A stretch of DNA of 46,646 bases from positions 1 to 46,646 of the forward strand of contig PBKC01000027.1 of NCBI GenBank assembly GCA_002721365.1. Reading direction: 5' to 3'. The translations under genes and the position numbers were made by a program. This DNA is from Rhodospirillaceae bacterium (GTDB lineage: Bacteria > Pseudomonadota > Alphaproteobacteria > GCA-2721365). The notes under the pieces were generated by a model. The model was given only the letters and a program-made list of their open reading frames with translations. It did no database searches and was not told where the DNA came from. How positions within the stretch are numbered: position 1 is the stretch's first letter; each line of letters begins with the position of its first letter. Shown piece after piece: positions 43,865-46,646 of the stretch.

Positions 43865-43898
43865 AACGGCCGATACGGATTTACCGGTATCGGCCGTT
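43865..43898 (-). terminator. Intrinsic terminator of the tRNA-Pro gene
   Basis: A perfect 12-bp stem (43865-43876 with 43887-43898) starts 6 bases beyond the CCA end of the tRNA on the minus strand and is followed by TCTATTTT, a good termination signal. Confidence 0.8.
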
Positions 43899-43904
43899 CG
43901 TGAC

Positions 43905-43981
43905 TGGTCGGAGTGAGTGGATTCGAACCACCGGCCCCCGCCTCCCGAAGACGGTGCTCTACCAGGCTGAGCTACACTCCG
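43905..43981 (-). tRNA. tRNA-Pro (anticodon CGG)
   Basis: The 77-base cloverleaf is complete with an encoded CCA. The acceptor stem is CGGAGTG/CACTCCG with discriminator A. The D arm contains AGCTCAGCCTGGTAGAGC. The anticodon stem CCGTC/GGCGG encloses the loop TTCGGGA, so the anticodon is CGG, reading CCG (Pro). The T arm contains GGTTCGAATCC. A sigma-70-like promoter lies upstream and a terminator just downstream, so it is a single-gene unit. Confidence 0.97.
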
Positions 43982-44029
43982 TCCCGATGTCGCATGGCGG
44001 ATCTGAGTTCGGGCCGCCACGGAGCGCTC

Positions 44030-44058
44030 CTTATAACGTCGGCGAACCGGCCCTGCAA
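44030..44058 (-). promoter_or_regulatory. Probable sigma-70 promoter for tRNA-Pro
   Basis: On the minus strand TTGCAG (44058-44053) and TATAAG (44035-44030) are 17 bases apart. Transcription would begin some 40 bases before the tRNA 5' end at 43981, as usual for single tRNA genes. Confidence 0.55.
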
Positions 44059-44226
44059 CAATCGCGCGGGGTGACGTGAACGCGTGTTACGGCGGTGTGG
44101 TTCCGGTTTGTCGCATGCCATCGGTTCGCCCATAATCCGGGCCGCTGGAGGGCGATCGCCTCAGCGTCGGAACAAGAGGCGATCTCTACTCCTTGGGTCA
44201 GAGCGTAAGACTGTGGGGAGGCAGGC

Positions 44227-46602
44227 ATGGCTGCGAACGGAATTGGAATGGCAGTACGCCGTAAGGAGGACAAGCGCTTCCTGACCGGGCATGGCCGCTA
44301 TGTGGACGACGTCAACCGGGCCGGCCAGCTCTACGCCTTCTTCGTCCGTTCGCCACACGCCCATGCCCGCATAAAGGGTATCGACGTCGCGGAAGCCGCG
44401 GCGGTGCCGGGCGTGGTCGCCATCTACACCGGCAAGGATCAGGAGTCCGATGGCGTCGGCAGCCTGCCGACCATGCTCAAGCTCGACAGCATCGATGGCA
44501 AGCCGATGGCGGCGCCGCCGCGATTCCCGCTGACCCGAGACGTCGCCCGCCATGTCGGCGACGCAGTGGCGGTGGTGATCGCCGAGACCCGAGCCGCCGC
44601 TCGCGATGCGTCGGAGCTGGTGGCGGTGGACTACGAACCTCTGGACGCATCGGTGGTTTCGGCCACGACCACCAATCCGGACGCGCCGCGCATCTGGCCC
44701 GAGCATGCGTCGAACAACGTCTGCTACGTCTTCCAGGCCGGCGACGCGGACGCGACGGACAAGGCTTTCGCCGCGGCCGATCACGTGACGCGGATCGAAC
44801 TGATCAACAGCCGCGTCGTTTCCAATCCGATGGAGCCGCGGGCGGCGCTCGCCGAGTACGACGAAGGCGACGAGAAGCTCACTCTCTACACCACCAGCCA
44901 GAATCCCCACGTGGTCAAGTTCATGCTGACCCGCCATGTGCTGGGCCTGAACGACTACAATCTCCGCGTCATCTCCCCCGACGTCGGCGGCGGCTTCGGG
45001 ATGAAGGCGGCGATCTTCCCCGAGGAGACGACGGTCGCCTGGGCGGCGCGGAAGCTGAAGCGGCCGGTGAAATGGACCGCCGACCGGTCGGAGAACTTCG
45101 TCGCCGACGCCCATGCCCGCGACCATGTCACGGTCTGCGAACTGGCGCTCTCCAAGGACGGCAAGTTCCTCGGCCAGCGCGTGCGGACGACGGCCAATCT
45201 CGGCGCCTATCTTTCGACCTTCGCGGTGGGCGTGCCGAGCATGGCCTCGGTGCCGCTGATGGCGGGGGTCTATTCGACCCCGGCGATCCACGTGCAGGTG
45301 ACGACGGTCTTCACCAATACGACGCCGGTCGACGCCTATCGTGGCGCGGGCCGGCCGGAAGCGGCCTATGTGGTCGAGCGGCTGGTCGACAATGCGGCTC
45401 ACGAACTCGGCCTCGACCCAGCCGAAATCCGGCGGCGGAACTTCATCACGCCGCAGCAGATGCCCTACAAGAGCCCGGTGGGCCCGGTCTACGACAGCGG
45501 CGACTTCGACCGGAACATGGAAGACGCGATTCGGATCGCCGACTATGACGGCTTCGAGGCGCGCCGGACCGAGTCGGCCAAGCGCGGTAAGCTCCGCGGC
45601 CGCGGCATGTCGACCTATATCGAGGCCTGCGGCCTGGGGCCGTCGCCGGGCGCGCTGGCCAAGGCGATGCTGCCGACCTACGAGATGGCCGAAATCCGCT
45701 TCCAGCCCAGCGGCAAGGTCACCGTGTTCGTCGGGACCCACAATCACGGCCATGGCCACGAGACGACGTTCTCGCAACTCGTCGCCGACCGGCTGGGGGT
45801 CGAATGGGACGATGTCGACGTGGTGTTCGGCGATACCGACCGCCAGGCTTTCGGCCGCGGCACCGTCGGCTCCCGCTCGCTGCCCGTCGGCGGCTCGGCG
45901 ATCCTCAAGGCAGCCGACAAGGTGATCGAGAAGGGCCGCAAGGTGGCCGCGCATATCCTGGAGGCCGCGGTCGACGACATCGAATTCGCCGACGGCTCGT
46001 TCCGGGTCGCCGGCACCGACCGCAGCCTCACCATGCGCGAGGTGGTGGATGCTGCCTACATGCCGCGGAACTTCCCCTTCGAGGAGATCGATCCCGGCCT
46101 CGACGAAGGGGCGGCCTATGACCCGAAGGCGCCGACCTTCCCCAATGGCTGCCACATCTGCGAGGTCGAGATCGACCGCGACACCGGCGTCGTCGACCTT
46201 CTGTCCTATGTCGTGGTCGACGATTTCGGCCGCGTCATCAACCCGATGATCGTCGAGGGGCAGGTCCAGGGCGGCATCGCGCAAGGCGCGGGGCAGGCCC
46301 TGGTCGAGCAGGTCGTCTACGACGACGAGGGCCAGCTCCTCAGCGGCTCGTTCATGGATTACACCATGCCGCGCGCCGACAACCTGCCGGACATCCAGTT
46401 CTCGACCAACGAGGTCCTGTGCACGACCAATCCGCTGGGTGTCAAAGGCTGCGGCGAGGCGGGCGTGATCGGCGCCCTGCCGGCGGTGATGAACGGCGTC
46501 GTCGACGCCCTGCGCCCGCTCGGCGTCAGCCATTTCGACATGCCGGCGACGCCGAGTCGCCTATGGCAGGTGATCCGAGAGGCAGAAACCCGCGCGGCGT
46601 AG
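44227..46602 (+). CDS. Xanthine dehydrogenase/CO dehydrogenase family molybdenum subunit (form II CoxL-like)
   Basis: The 791-residue protein follows GGGGAGG. VRRKEDKRFLTGHGRYVDD is the N-terminal signature of the large subunit; DVGGGFGMK, AYRGAGRPEAAYVVERLVD and NPLGVKGCGEAGVIGALPAV bind the molybdopterin cytosine dinucleotide cofactor and substrate, with the Glu of GEAG as the expected catalytic base. The loop AYRGAGR is the form II type; true aerobic CO dehydrogenases have AYRCSFR. It is therefore more likely a hydroxylase of a purine, aldehyde or other heterocycle or carbonyl than of CO. No small or medium subunit is visible before the window ends 44 bases after the stop; they may follow. 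Confidence 0.9.
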   Translation: MAANGIGMAVRRKEDKRFLTGHGRYVDDVNRAGQLYAFFVRSPHAHARIKGIDVAEAAAVPGVVAIYTGKDQESDGVGSLPTMLKLDSIDGKPMAAPPRFPLTRDVARHVGDAVAVVIAETRAAARDASELVAVDYEPLDASVVSATTTNPDAPRIWPEHASNNVCYVFQAGDADATDKAFAAADHVTRIELINSRVVSNPMEPRAALAEYDEGDEKLTLYTTSQNPHVVKFMLTRHVLGLNDYNLRVISPDVGGGFGMKAAIFPEETTVAWAARKLKRPVKWTADRSENFVADAHARDHVTVCELALSKDGKFLGQRVRTTANLGAYLSTFAVGVPSMASVPLMAGVYSTPAIHVQVTTVFTNTTPVDAYRGAGRPEAAYVVERLVDNAAHELGLDPAEIRRRNFITPQQMPYKSPVGPVYDSGDFDRNMEDAIRIADYDGFEARRTESAKRGKLRGRGMSTYIEACGLGPSPGALAKAMLPTYEMAEIRFQPSGKVTVFVGTHNHGHGHETTFSQLVADRLGVEWDDVDVVFGDTDRQAFGRGTVGSRSLPVGGSAILKAADKVIEKGRKVAAHILEAAVDDIEFADGSFRVAGTDRSLTMREVVDAAYMPRNFPFEEIDPGLDEGAAYDPKAPTFPNGCHICEVEIDRDTGVVDLLSYVVVDDFGRVINPMIVEGQVQGGIAQGAGQALVEQVVYDDEGQLLSGSFMDYTMPRADNLPDIQFSTNEVLCTTNPLGVKGCGEAGVIGALPAVMNGVVDALRPLGVSHFDMPATPSRLWQVIREAETRAA

Positions 46603-46621
46603 GGGGCGACTTCCCGCCGTC

Positions 46622-46644
46622 ATGGCCCGGCTTGGCCGGGCCAT
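46622..46644. repeat. Intergenic palindrome after the molybdenum hydroxylase gene
   Basis: ATGGCCCGGC (46622-46631) pairs perfectly with GCCGGGCCAT (46635-46644) around TTG. Near-identical palindromes are common between genes in alphaproteobacteria. It may also serve as a terminator; the window ends two bases later. Confidence 0.6.
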
Positions 46645-46646
46645 CC

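Noticed and set aside
43814..44020. N-terminal extension of the small lipoprotein
   Set aside because: The upstream frame passes through the tRNA-Pro gene and its terminator.
44227..46602. Aerobic CO dehydrogenase large subunit (true CoxL)
   Set aside because: The loop is AYRGAGR rather than AYRCSFR.
1..46646. CRISPR arrays, prophage or transposase genes
   Set aside because: No regularly spaced direct repeats, integrase, transposase or phage structural motifs were seen; the repeats present are isolated palindromes.

Overview
This window is GC-rich DNA, almost certainly from an alphaproteobacterium and most like the Rhodospirillales. The reasons are a DUF1489 gene (a family described as confined to Alphaproteobacteria), a bifunctional PutA without an N-terminal DNA-binding domain, a SoeABC-type molybdoenzyme of the kind common in marine alphaproteobacteria, and many short intergenic palindromes of a type frequent in these genomes. 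I see about 33 protein genes, one tRNA and no phage, transposase or CRISPR array. Two reading frames are broken by apparent single-base insertions.

Layout. 1-3743: a hybrid histidine kinase (5' end outside the window) and a REC-EAL response regulator. 3782-7943, minus strand: four secreted EF-hand proteins that form two copies of a two-gene unit (types B-A-B-A in transcription order); the third has its signal peptide out of frame. 8120-12807: a three-subunit molybdenum/iron-sulfur/membrane oxidoreductase, best matched to the cytoplasmic sulfite dehydrogenase SoeABC, preceded by a small leader ORF. 12904-15713: acyl-CoA dehydrogenase, HCCA-isomerase-like protein and amidohydrolase. 15865-16912: overlapping single-domain REC and Hpt genes. 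17018-23051: leucine-degradation genes (methylcrotonyl-CoA carboxylase beta, methylglutaconyl-CoA hydratase, carboxylase alpha with a frameshift, HMG-CoA lyase), with queF inserted among them.

23110-27277: SLC13-type transporter, DUF1489 protein, a secreted HEFGH putative metallopeptidase, a PPOX flavoprotein and a RidA protein. 27355-31570: PutA and, convergent with it, leucine dehydrogenase. 31765-36061: N-acyl-D-amino-acid deacylase, a 630-base repeat-rich gap, hydroxypyruvate isomerase and an M20 amidohydrolase. 36178-39829: an ICMT-like membrane protein, a PleD-like REC-GGDEF cyclase and a degenerate GGDEF-EAL protein. 40033-43813: exported proteins (acetamidase/formamidase-like, a small Tat-type binding-protein-like product, two hypotheticals, a lipoprotein). 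43905-43981: tRNA-Pro(CGG). 44227-46602: a form II CoxL-like molybdenum hydroxylase subunit.

The metabolic theme is amino-acid catabolism. Leucine dehydrogenase, the carboxylase, the hydratase and HMG-CoA lyase cover most steps from leucine to acetyl-CoA and acetoacetate; PutA takes proline to glutamate; the deacylase and M20 enzyme would release amino acids from N-acyl forms. The signalling theme is c-di-GMP turnover (one cyclase, two EAL proteins). The least explained locus is the duplicated EF-hand array. All functional calls come from reading sequence motifs; no database search was run.
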